From Rhabditoides inermis (Eukaryota; Nematoda; Chromadorea; Rhabditida; Rhabditidae), in NCBI GenBank assembly GCA_963966185.1, contig CAWZYM010000415.1:1-64000 (forward strand): 64,000 nucleotides of DNA, read 5' to 3'. The notes beneath the pieces were generated by a model. That model was given only the letters and a program-made list of their open reading frames with translations, made no database searches and was not told the DNA's origin. Position 1 is the first letter of the stretch, and every line of letters begins with the position of its first letter. Of the stretch, positions 50,726 to 61,939 are shown in pieces. Made by a program: the position numbers and the translations under genes.

Positions 50726-50940
50726 TATTTTCACGTCTCCGCTGCGATAACAACAACTTTTTAGAGACAGTACTATGCTCTCTTCTGTCTACTTTCTACT
50801 GTCACGTCTCTGCTGCGGTGAAAACAACTTTTTTACAGACAGTACTCTTTTGTCTACTGTCTACTCTCCCTACTTACTACTCTCTCACGTCCTAAAAAAA
50901 TATAGTTCAACCGTCTGTGCTTTCAAAATGACATGTACGG

Positions 50941-51468
50941 CAACAACAAAATGACAACAACTGTTCAAGCGAACAGTTGTTCAGGCGAACAACTGTATTC
51001 AAGCGAACAACTTTTCAAGCGAACTGTTGTTCAAGCGAACAACCGTTCAAGCGAACAACTGTATTCAAGCGAACAACTTTTCAAGCGAACAACTATTCAA
51101 GCAAACAACTGTTCAAGCGAACAGTTGTTCAAGCGAACAGTTGTTCAAGCGAACAGTTCTGTAAAACTTCTGTGAAACTTGTTCTGTAAAACTTGTTCTG
51201 TAAAACTCAAACCAACTTCAAACTCTATGACTACTTAAAATATGCGCACAACGTGTTAGGGCGCGCCAGCCGGCGTATTTTCTTCCAGCCGTGTCATCAC
51301 GATGTCATTGTACTGTAGACGTAATAAAGAAATATGGACTGCTTGCTTTTTTGTTAGTTGAAAAGAGGTTTTTGAGTACATTACTTGTACATATGTATAC
51401 TGAATTTACGTTTTTTTTTATGCAGCACAGTGACGAGTGGAAGTGAGGTGAGGTGAGAATCGATTTCA
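50941..51468 (+). other. Spacer of inverted-repeat structure, copy 1
   Basis: Three parts lie between the arms. (a) 50955-51159 is about 205 bp of forward 16-bp satellite, including GTTCAGGCGAAC and CAACCGTTC variants. (b) 51157-51207 is four short direct repeats of TTCTGTAAAACTTG. (c) 51208-51468 is about 260 bp of single-copy-looking sequence with a GC-rich patch (GGGCGCGCCAGCCGGCG), an AATAAA hexamer at 51323, a T run and GTGAGGTGAGGTGAG. No plausible protein is encoded on either strand. Confidence 0.82.
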
Positions 51469-51683
51469 CCGTACATGTCATTTTGAAAGCACAGACGGTT
51501 GAACTATATTTTTTTAGGACGTGAGAGAGTAGTAAGTAGGGAGAGTAGACAGTAGACAAAAGAGTACTGTCTGTAAAAAAGTTGTTTTCACCGCAGCAGA
51601 GACGTGACAGTAGAAAGTAGACAGAAGAGAGCATAGTACTGTCTCTAAAAAGTTGTTGTTATCGCAGCGGAGACGTGAAAATA

Positions 51684-51722
<39 letters not shown>

Positions 51723-51813
51723 GAGAAGAGGGAGAGAGAGAGGAGGGAGAGTATTCATAACTGTCTCTCGAAAGTCGCAGTGACTACTGCAAACGTGAGA
51801 GTAGAAGAGTAGA
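51469..51813 (-). repeat. Inverted-repeat structure, copy 1, truncated right arm
   Basis: Reverse complement of the inner part of the left arm (CCGTACATGTC through the GA run to GAAGAGTAGA). It stops abruptly at 51813, where copy 2 goes on for ~585 bp more. After ~10 bp the 16-bp satellite restarts. Confidence 0.9.
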
Positions 51814-54547
51814 TCAAGAGTAGGTCAAGCGAACAACTGTTCAAGCGAACAATTGTTCAAGCGAACAACTGGTCAAGCTAACAACTGGTCAAGCGAACAT
51901 CTGTTCCAGCGAACAACTTTTTAAGCGAACAATTGTTCAAGCGAACAACTGGTCAAGCGAACAATGGTTAAAGCAAACAACTGTTCAAGCGAACAACTGT
52001 TCCAACTGTTTAAGCAAACAACTGTACAAGCGAAATGTTGTTCAAGCGAACAGCTGTTCAAGCAAACAACTGGTCAAGCGAACAATTGTTCAAGCGAATA
52101 ACTGTTCAAGCAAACAACTGTATTCAAGCGAGCAACTGTTCAAGCCAACAGTTGTTCAAACGAACAACTGTTTAAGCGAACAACTGTATTCAAGCGAACA
52201 ACTGTTCAAGCGAACAACTGTTCAAGCGAACAGTTGTTCAAGCGAACAACTGTATTCAAGCGAACAACTGTTCAAGCGAACAACTGTTCAAGCGAACAGT
52301 TGTTCAAGCGAACAATTGTTCAAGCGATCAACTGTATTCAAGCGAACAACTTTTCAAGCAAACAGTTGTTCAAGCGAACAACTGTATTCAAGCGAACAAC
52401 TTTTCAAGCAAACAGTTGTTCAAGCGAACAAATGTTAAGGCGAACAATATTTATTCAAGCGAGCAACTTTTCAAGCGAACAACTGTAATCATGCGAACAA
52501 GTTTTCAAGCAAACTGTTGTTCAAGCGAACAACCGTTCAAGCGAACAACTGTATTCAAGCGAACAACTTTTCAAGCGAACAACTATTCAAGCGAACAACT
52601 GTTCAAGCGAACAGTTGTTCAAGCGAACAGTTGTTCAAGCGAACAACTGTTCAAGCGAACAACTGTATTCAAGCGAACAACTTTTCAAGCAAACAACTGT
52701 ATTCAAGCGAACCATTGTTCAAGCGAACAACTGTTCAAGCGAACAGTTGTTTAAGAGAACAACTGTTCAAGCGAACAAATGTTAAGGCGAAGAACTAGTG
52801 AATCGAACAGTTGTTCAAGCGAACAACTGTTCAAGCAAACAACTGTTCAAGCAAACAACTGTGTTCAAGCAAACAACTGTATTCAAGCGAGCAACTTTTC
52901 AAGCGAACAACTGTAATCAAGCGAACAACAGTTCAAGCGAACAACTATATTCAAGCGAACAACTGTTCAAGCGAACAATTTTTCAAGCGAACAACTGTTT
53001 CAGCGAACAACTGCATTCAAGCGCTCAACTGTTCAAGCGAACAACTGTTCAAGCGAAAGGTTGTTCAAGCGAACAACTGTATTCAAGCGAACAACTTTTC
53101 AAGCGAACAGTTGTTCAAGCGAACAACTGTTCCAACTGTTTAAGCGAACAACTGTACAAGCGAAATGTTGTTCAAGCGAACAGCTGTTCAAGCAAACAAC
53201 TGTTCAAGCAAACAACTGTATTCAAGCGAGCAACTGTTCAAGCGAACAGTTGTTCAATCGAACAACTGTTTAAGCGAACAACTGTATTCAAGCAAACAAC
53301 TGTTCAAGCGAACAACTGTTCCAACTGTTTAAGCGAACAACTGTACAAGCGAAATGTTGTTCAAGCGAACAGCTGTTCAAGCAAACAACTGTTCAAGCAA
53401 ACAACTGTATTCAAGCGAGCAACTGTTCAAGCGAACAGTTGTTCAATCGAACAACTATTCAAGCGAACAACTGTTCAAGCGAACAGTTGTTCAAGCGAAC
53501 AACTGTTCAAGCGAACAACTGTATTCAAGCGAACAACTTTTCAAGCAAACAACTGTATTCAAGCGAACAATTGTTCAAGCCAACAACTGTTCAAGCAAAC
53601 AACTGTTCAATCAAACAACTGTATTCAAGCGAGCAATATTTCAAGCGAACAACTGTAATCAAGCGAACAACAGTTCAAGCGAACAACTATATTCAAGCGA
53701 ACAACTGTTCAAGCGAACAGTTGTTTAAGAGAACAACTGTTCAAGCGAACAAATGTTAAGGCGAAGAACTAGTGAATCGAACAGTTGTTCAAGCGAACAA
53801 CTGTTCAAGCAAACAACTGTTCAAGCAAACAAGTGTATTCAAGCGAGCAACTGTTCAAGCAAACAGTTGTTCAATCGAACAACTATTCAAGCGAACAACT
53901 GTTCAAGCGAACAGTTGTTCAAGCGAACAACTGTTCAAGCGAACAACTGTATTCAAGCGAACAACTTTTCAAGCAAACAACTGTATTCAAGCGAACAATT
54001 GTTCAAGCGAACAACTGTATTCAAGCGAACAATTGTTCAAGCGAACAACTGTTCAAGCAAACAACTGTTCAATCAAACAACTGTATTCAAGCGAGCAACT
54101 TTTCAAGCGAACAACTGTAATCAAGCGAACAACAGTTCAAGCGAACAAATATTCAAGCGAACAACTGTTCAAGCGAACAGTTGTTTAAGAGAACAACTGT
54201 TCAAGCGAACAAATGTTAAGGCGAAGAACTAGTGAATCAAACAGTTGTTCAAGCGAACAACTGTTCAAGCAAACAACTGTTCAAGCAAACAACTGTATTC
54301 AAGCGAGCAACTTTTCAAGCGAACAACTGTTCAAGCGAACAGTTGTTCAAGCGAACAACTGTATTCAAGCGAACAACTGTTCAAGCAAACAACTGGTCAA
54401 GCAAACAATTGTTCAAGCGAACAACTGTTCAAGCAAACAACTGTTCAAGCGAACAACTGTTCAAGCAAACAACTGGTCAAGTGAACAATTATTCAAGCGA
54501 ACAATTGTTCAAGCAAACAACTGTATTCAAACGAGCAACTGTTCGAT
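51814..54547 (+). repeat. 16-bp satellite, forward, in the second 5.1-kb unit
   Basis: About 2.7 kb of forward monomers with landmarks at 52798, 53772 and 54232. It corresponds to 46727-49415 plus a 34-bp insertion near 54010, made of one 18-bp and one 16-bp monomer. Confidence 0.93.
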
Positions 54548-55142
54548 TCGCTTGAACAGTTGTTCGCTTGAACAACTGTAACATTTGTTCGCTTGAACAA
54601 CTGTTTGCTTGAAAAGTTGTTCGCTTGAATACAGTTGTTCGCTTGAACAGTTGTTCGCTTGAACAACTGTTTGCTGCTTGAATACAGTTGTTCGCTTGAA
54701 CAACTGTTCGCTTGAACAGTTGTTCGCTTGAACAGTTGTTCGCTTGAATACAGTTGTTCGCTTAAACAGTTGTTCGTTTGAACAACTGTTGGCTTGAACA
54801 GTTGCTCGCTTGAATACAGTTGTTTGCTTGAACAGTTATTCGCTTGAACAATTGTTCGCTTGACCAGTTGTTTGCTTGAACAGCTGTTCGCTTGAACAAC
54901 ATTTCGCTTGTACAGTTGTTCGCTTAAACAGTTGGAACAGTTGTTCGCTTGAACAGTTGTTTGCTTTAACCATTGTTCGCATGACCAGTTGTTCGCTTGA
55001 ACAATTGTTCGCTTAAAAAGTTGTTCGCTGGAACAGTTGTTCGCTTGACCAGTTGTTAGCTTGACCAGTTGTTCGCTTGAACAATTGTTCGCTTGAACAA
55101 TTGTTCGCTTGAACAGTTGCTCGTTTGAATACAGTTGTTCGC
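54548..55142 (-). repeat. Inverted 16-bp satellite block, copy 2
   Basis: Same block as 49416-50012 at an offset of 5130 bp, with the same internal order of marks and the same direct abutment to the 11-bp repeat at AATGTAAATGTG. Confidence 0.9.
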
Positions 55143-55818
55143 AATGTAAATGTGTTGTATATGTGATGTATATGTGATGTATATGTGATGTGTATGTGAT
55201 GTATATGTAATGTATACGTGATGTATACGTGATGTATACGTGATGTTTACGTGATGTATATGTGATGTATACGTGATGTATATGTGATGTATATGTGATG
55301 TATACGTGATGTATACGTGATGTATACATTACATATACATCACATACACATCACGTATACATTACATATACATCACATACACATCACATATACATCACAT
55401 ATGTGTCGTCGATAGCTGCGATTATCCAGAGTGCTATGTTCTCTTCTATCTTACCATCTTACGTCTCCGCTACGGTGACAGTAACTTTCTAGAGACAGTA
55501 CTTACTATGCTCTCTTCTGTCTACTGTCACGTTTCTGCTATGGTGACAGTAACTTTCTAGAGACAGTACTATGCTCTCTTCTGTCTACTGTCACATCTCC
55601 GCTGCGGTGACTACAACTTAATAGAGACAGTACTATGCTCTCTTCTGTCTACTGTCACATTTCCGCTGCGGTGACAACAACTTCTAGAGACAGTACTATG
55701 CTTTCTTCTGTCTACTCTCACCTCTCGTCTACTCTTCTACTCTCACGTTTGCAGTAGTCACTGCGACTTTCGAGAGACAGTTATGAATACTCTCCCTCCT
55801 CTCTCTCTCCCTCTTCTC

Positions 55819-55853
<35 letters not shown>

Positions 55854-56069
55854 TATTTTCACGTCTCCGCTGCGATAACAACAACTTTTTAGAGACAGTA
55901 CTATGCTCTCTTCTGTCTACTTTCTACTGTCACGTCTCTGCTGCGGTGAAAACAACTTTTTTACAGACAGTACTCTTTTGTCTACTGTCTACTCTCCCTA
56001 CTTACTACTCTCTCACGTCCTAAAAAAAATATAGTTCAACCGTCTGTGCTTTCAAAATGACATGTACGG
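55143..56069 (+). repeat. Inverted-repeat structure, copy 2 (complete), left arm
   Basis: 927-bp left arm running from AATGTAAATGTG to GACATGTACGG. It has the same content as the arm at 50013: 11-bp repeat, GTCGTCGATAGC stretch, ~65-bp units and TC run. It pairs with 56599-57526, and the outer ends AATGTA...TACATT match exactly. Confidence 0.92.
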
Positions 56070-56598
56070 CAACAACAAAATGACAACAACTGTTCAAGCG
56101 AACAGTTGTTCAGGCGAACAACTGTATTCAAGCGAACAACTTTTCAAGCGAACTGTTGTTCAAGCGAACAACCGTTCAAGCGAACAACTGTATTCAAGCG
56201 AACAACTTTTCAAGCGAACAACTATTCAAGCAAACAACTGTTCAAGCGAACAGTTGTTCAAGCGAACAGTTGTTCAAGCGAACAGTTCTGTAAAACTTCT
56301 GTGAAACTTGTTCTGTAAAACTTGTTCTGTAAAACTCAAACCAACTTCAAACTCTATGACTACTTAAAATATGCGCACAACGTGTTAGGGCGCGCCAGCC
56401 GGCGTATTTTCTTCCAGCCGTGTCATCACGATGTCATTGTACTGTAGACGTAATAAAGAAATATGGACTGCTTGCTTTTTTGTTAGTTGAAAATAGGTTT
56501 TTGAGTACATTACTTGTACATATGTATACTGAATTTACGTTTTTTTTTTATGCAGCACAGTGACGAGTGGAAGTGAGGTGAGGTGAGAATCGATTTCA
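56070..56598 (+). other. Spacer of inverted-repeat structure, copy 2
   Basis: Same three parts as the first copy: a 16-bp satellite fragment (about 56084-56288), TTCTGTAAAACTTG repeats (about 56286-56336), and ~260 bp of otherwise unrepeated sequence with the GGGCGCGCC patch and AATAAA at about 56452. The satellite fragment is not symmetrical with respect to the arms, so it belongs to the spacer proper. Confidence 0.83.
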
Positions 56599-56813
56599 CC
56601 GTACATGTCATTTTGAAAGCACAGACGGTTGAACTATATTTTTTTAGGACGTGAGAGAGTAGTAAGTAGGGAGAGTAGACAGTAGACAAAAGAGTACTGT
56701 CTGTAAAAAAGTTGTTTTCACCGCAGCAGAGACGTGACAGTAGAAAGTAGACAGAAGAGAGCATAGTACTGTCTCTAAAAAGTTGTTGTTATCGCAGCGG
56801 AGACGTGAAAATA

Positions 56814-56850
<37 letters not shown>

Positions 56851-57526
56851 GAGAAGAGGGAGAGAGAGAGGAGGGAGAGTATTCATAACTGTCTCTCGAA
56901 AGTCGCAGTGACTACTGCAAACGTGAGAGTAGAAGAGTAGACGAGAGGTGAGAGTAGACAGAAGAAAGCATAGTACTGTCTCTAGAAGTTGTTGTCACCG
57001 CAGCGGAAATGTGACAGTAGACAGAAGAGAGCATAGTACTGTCTCTATTAAGTTGTAGTCACCGCAGCGGAGATGTGACAGTAGACAGAAGAGAGCATAG
57101 TACTGTCTCTAGAAAGTTACTGTCACCATAGCGGAAACGTGACAGTAGACAGAAGAGAGCATAGTAAGTACTGTCTCTAGAAAGTTACTGTCACCGTAGC
57201 GGAGACGTAAGATGGTAAGATAGAAGAGAACATAGCACTCTGGATAATCGCAGCTATCGACGACACATATGTGATGTATATGTGATGTGTATGTGATGTA
57301 TATGTAATGTATACGTGATGTGTATGTGATGTATATGTAATGTATACATCACGTATACATCACGTATACATCACATATACATCACATATACATCACGTAT
57401 ACATCACATATACATCACGTAAACATCACGTATACATCACGTATACATCACGTATACATTACATATACATCACATACACATCACATATACATCACATATA
57501 CATCACATATACAACACATTTACATT
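56599..57526 (-). repeat. Inverted-repeat structure, copy 2, right arm
   Basis: About 928-bp reverse complement of 55143-56069, from CCGTACATGTC to ACACATTTACATT. Its outer ~265 bp are 11-bp repeat and run straight into the big 11-bp array. No target-site duplication can be seen: the left flank is inverted 16-bp satellite and the right flank is 11-bp satellite. Confidence 0.92.
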
Positions 57527-57604
57527 CACATATACATCACATGTACATCACGTATACATCACGTATACATCACATATACATCACGTATACATCACGTATA
57601 CATC

Positions 57605-57698
57605 AACGTTCTATTGCATTGTTGTAACATTGCTTGTTGGACTACTGTCGGAGACCACCCACACAGTGAGTGTCAGCTGTCGTCGGTGGTTGCAGGTG
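57605..57698. other. 94-bp non-repeat insert in the 11-bp array, copy 1
   Basis: Runs from AACGTTCTATTGCATTG to GTGGTTGCAGGTG and is unrelated to the satellites. CATC stands on both sides, which may be a 4-bp direct repeat or simply repeat register. I recognise no gene, tRNA or transposon end in it. GTTGCAGGTG resembles a splice-site string but is too little to call. Confidence 0.85.
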
Positions 57699-58714
57699 CA
57701 TCACGTATACATCACATACACATCACATATACATCACATATACATCACATATACATCACATATACATCACATATACATCACATATACATCACGTATACAT
57801 CACGTATACATCACATATACATCATATACACATCACATATACATCACATATACATCACATATACATCACATATACATCACGTATACATCACGTATACATC
57901 ACATATACATCACGTATACATCACATATACATCACATATACATCACGTATACATCATGTATACATCACATATACATCACATATACATCACATATACATCA
58001 CATATACATCACATATACATCACATATACATCACATATACATCACGTATACATCACGTATACATAACGTATACATAACGTATACATCACGTATACATCAC
58101 GTATACATCACATATACATCACATACACATCACATATACATCACATATACATCACATATACATCACATATACATCACATATACATCACGTATACATCACA
58201 TATACATCACGTAAACATCACATATACATCACGTATACATCACGTATACATCACGTATACATCACGTATACATCACGTATACATCACGTATACATCACAT
58301 ATACATCACATACACATCACATATACATCACAAATACATCACATATACATCACATATACATCACATATACTTCACATACACATCACATATACATCACATA
58401 TACATCACATATACATCACATATACATCACGTATACATAACGTTTACATCACGTATACATCACGTATACATCACATATACATCACATATACATCACATAC
58501 ACATCACATATACATCACATATACATCACATATACATCACATACACATCACATATACATCACATATACATCACATATACATCACATATACATCACGTATA
58601 CATCACATATACATCACATATACATCACATATACATCACATATACATCACGTATACATCACGTATACATCACATATACATCACATATACATCACGTATAC
58701 ATCACGTATACATC
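57605..58714 (+). repeat. 1110-bp higher-order unit of the 11-bp array, copy 1
   Basis: Starts with the 94-bp insert and continues through about 1 kb of 11-bp monomers with a fixed order of variants (for example CATGTATAC near 57956, the ATACATAACGT pair near 58060-58080, ATACTTCAC near 58367). The same order follows the second insert. Confidence 0.88.
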
Positions 58715-58808
58715 AACGTTCTATTGCATTGTTGTAACATTGCTTGTTGGACTACTGTCGGAGACCACCCACACAGTGAGTGTCAGCTGTCGTCGGTGGT
58801 TGCAGGTG
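58715..58808. other. 94-bp non-repeat insert in the 11-bp array, copy 2
   Basis: Copy of 57605-57698, 1110 bp downstream; I saw no difference. It marks the start of the second higher-order unit. Confidence 0.87.
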
Positions 58809-59800
58809 CATCACGTATACATCACATACACATCACATATACATCACATATACATCACATATACATCACATATACATCACATATACATCACATATACATC
58901 ACGTATACATCACGTATACATCACATATACATCATATACACATCACATATACATCACATATACATCACATATACATCACATATACATCACGTATACATCA
59001 CGTATACATCACATATACATCACGTATACATCACATATACATCACATATACATCACGTATACATCATGTATACATCACATATACATCACATATACATCAC
59101 ATATACATCACATATACATCACATATACATCACATATACATCACATATACATCACGTATACATCACGTATACATAACGTATACATAACGTATACATCACG
59201 TATACATCACGTATACATCACATATACATCACATACACATCACATATACATCACATATACATCACATATACATCACATATACATCACATATACATCACGT
59301 ATACATCACATATACATCACGTAAACATCACATATACATCACGTATACATCACGTATACATCACGTATACATCACGTATACATCACGTATACATCACGTA
59401 TACATCACATATACATCACATACACATCACATATACATCACAATACATCACATATACATCACATATACATCACATATACTTCACATACACATCACATATA
59501 CATCACATATACATCACATATACATCACATATACATCACGTATACATAACGTTTACATCACGTATACATCACGTATACATCACATATACATCACATATAC
59601 ATCACATACACATCACATATACATCACATATACATCACATATACATCACATACACATCACATATACATCACATATACATCACATATACATCACATATACA
59701 TCACGTATACATCACATATACATCACATATACATCACATATACATCACATATACATCACGTATACATCACGTATACATCACATATACATCACATATACAT
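58715..59800 (+). repeat. 1110-bp higher-order unit of the 11-bp array, copy 2
   Basis: Follows copy 1 monomer by monomer with one base missing near 59442 (CACAATACATC against CACAAATACATC). It diverges at about 59800, where the array continues without a third insert. Confidence 0.85.
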
Positions 59801-59819
59801 CACATATACATCACATATA

Positions 59820-60230
59820 CATCACATATACATCACGTATACATCACATATACATCACGTATACATCACGTATACATCACGTATACATCACGTATACATC
59901 ACGTATACATCACGTATACATCACATATACATCACATACACATCACATATACATCACATATACATCACATATACATCACATATACATCACATATACATCA
60001 CGTATACATCACGTATACATCACATATACATCACGTATACATCACATATACATCACGTATACATCACGTATACATCACGTATACATAACGTATACATCAC
60101 GTATACATCACGTATACATCACATATACTTCACATACACATCACATATACATCACATATACATCACATATACATCACATATACATCACGTAAACATCACG
60201 TATACATCACATATACATCACATATACATC
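59820..60230 (+). repeat. ~0.4-kb sub-block of the 11-bp array, copy 1
   Basis: A run of ACGT-type monomers, then an ACACATCAC and an ATACTTCACATACAC mark. It appears to recur about 2120 bp downstream at about 61940. The limits are approximate because the monomers are nearly identical. Confidence 0.55.
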
Positions 60231-61939
60231 ACATATACATCACATATACATCACATATACATCACATATACATCACGTATACATCACGTATACATCACGT
60301 ATACATCATGTATACATCACATATACATCACACACATCACGTATACATCACATATACTTCACATACACATCACATCACGTATACATCACATATACTTCAC
60401 ATACACATCACATATACATCACACATACGTATACATACACATCACATACACATCACATATACATCACATATACATCACATATACATCACATATACATCAC
60501 ATGTACATCACATATACATCACGTATACATCACGTATACATCACGTATACATCACGTATACATCACGTATACATCACATATACATCACATATACATCACA
60601 TATACATCACGTATACATCACGTATACATCACATATACATCACATATACATCACATAGACATCACATATACATCACATATACATCACATATACATCACGT
60701 ATACATCACGTATACATCACATATACATCACGTATACATCACATATACATCACGTATACATCACGTATACATCACGTATACATCACGTATACATCACGTA
60801 TACATCACGTATACATCACGTATACATCATGTATACATCACATATACATCACATATACATCACATATACATCACATATACATCACATATACATCACATAT
60901 ACATCACATATACATCACGTATACATCACGTATACATAACGTATACATAACGTATACATCACGTATACATCACATATACATCACGTATACATCACGTATA
61001 CATCACATATACATCACATATACATCACGTATACATCACATATACATCACGTATACATCACGTATACATCACGTATACATAACGTATACATCACGTATAC
61101 ATCACATATACATCACGTATACATCACGTATACATCACGTATACATAACGTATACATCACGTATACATCACAACATCACATATACATCACATACACATCA
61201 CATATACATCACATATACATCACATATACATCACGTATACATCACATATACATCACATATACATCACATATACATCACTTATACATCACGTATACATCAC
61301 GTATACATCACGTATACATCACGTATACATCACGTATACATCACATATACATCACGTATACATCACGTATACATCACATACACATCACATATACATCACA
61401 TATACATCACGAATACATCACAACATCACATATACATCACATATACATCACGTATACATCACATATACATCACATATACATCACGTATACATCACGTATA
61501 CATCACATATACATCACATATACATCACATATACATCACGTATACATCACATATACATCACGTATACATCACGTATACATCACGTATACATCACATTTAC
61601 ATCACGTATACATCACGTATACATCACTTATACATCACATATACATCACGTATACATCACGTATACATCATGTATACATCACATGTACATCACATATACA
61701 TCACGTATACATCACGTATACATCACGTATACATCACATATACATCACATATACATCACGTATACATCACGTATACATCACGTATACATCACATATACAT
61801 CACATATACATCACGTATACATCACATATACAACACGTATACATCACGTATACATCACGTATACATCACATATACATCACGTATACATCACGTATACATC
61901 ACATATACATCACATATACATCACATATACATCACATAT

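Larger units (their letters stand above)
50337..50890 (+). repeat. ~65-bp tandem units within the left arm
   Basis: Units starting at 50337, 50405, 50469 and 50533 and, after a diverged and TC-expanded unit, near 50739 and 50810. The shared pattern is CCGCTGCGGTGAC, an ACAACTT-like stretch, AGAGACAGTACTATGCTC, and TTCTGTCTACTGTCAC. Unit lengths are 68, 64 and 64 bp for the first three. I do not recognise the family. Confidence 0.85.
50013..50940 (+). repeat. Inverted-repeat structure, copy 1, left arm
   Basis: About 0.93 kb, in order: ~260 bp of 11-bp satellite, a short non-repeat sequence (GTCGTCGATAGCTGCG, about 50275-50335), tandem ~65-bp units, a pyrimidine tract with (TC)n, and an inner end at GACATGTACGG. 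The reverse complement of its inner part begins at 51469, but only 345 bp of that partner arm survive in this copy. I see no protein-coding content; a short open frame at 50653-50895 is low-complexity sequence translated from the TC tract. Confidence 0.88.
46727..51813 (+). repeat. 5.1-kb compound tandem duplication, copy 1
   Basis: Compound unit containing forward 16-bp satellite (landmarks 47702, 48676 and 49102), an inverted 16-bp block, and an inverted-repeat structure cut short at 51813. It matches 51823 onward at an offset of 5096 bp. The offset becomes about 5130 after a 34-bp (16 + 18) insertion present only in copy 2 near 54010. The cut in its right arm coincides with the duplication junction. 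Confidence 0.88.
51823..56941 (+). repeat. 5.1-kb compound tandem duplication, copy 2
   Basis: Second copy of 46727-51813. The differences I noticed are the 34-bp insertion, a slightly shorter TC/GA run, GTTTCTGC for GTTTCCGC near 55532, AAAATAGG for AAAAGAGG near 56492, and one-base changes in the A and T runs. Beyond 56941 this copy goes on into the rest of the right arm. Confidence 0.88.

Noticed and set aside
50653..50895. 80-codon open frame with a Leu/Ser-rich start, also on the minus strand at 56644-56886 and, extended to 109 codons, around 51305-51634
   Set aside because: The hydrophobic-looking Ser-Leu run is translated (TC)n microsatellite, and the remainder is the ~65-bp tandem unit. 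It is not a signal peptide or a gene.
51323..51328. AATAAA as a real polyadenylation signal
   Set aside because: It is a lone hexamer in AT-rich DNA with no upstream coding region; kept only as a remark on the spacer.
55143..57526. Calling the inverted repeat a classified transposon (MITE, Foldback, Helitron)
   Set aside because: There is no transposase, no recognised terminal motif and no target-site duplication, because the two flanks are different satellites.
57605..57698. tRNA, snRNA or exon call for the 94-bp insert
   Set aside because: No cloverleaf, Sm site or conserved peptide could be recognised, and GCAG/GTG alone does not make an exon boundary.
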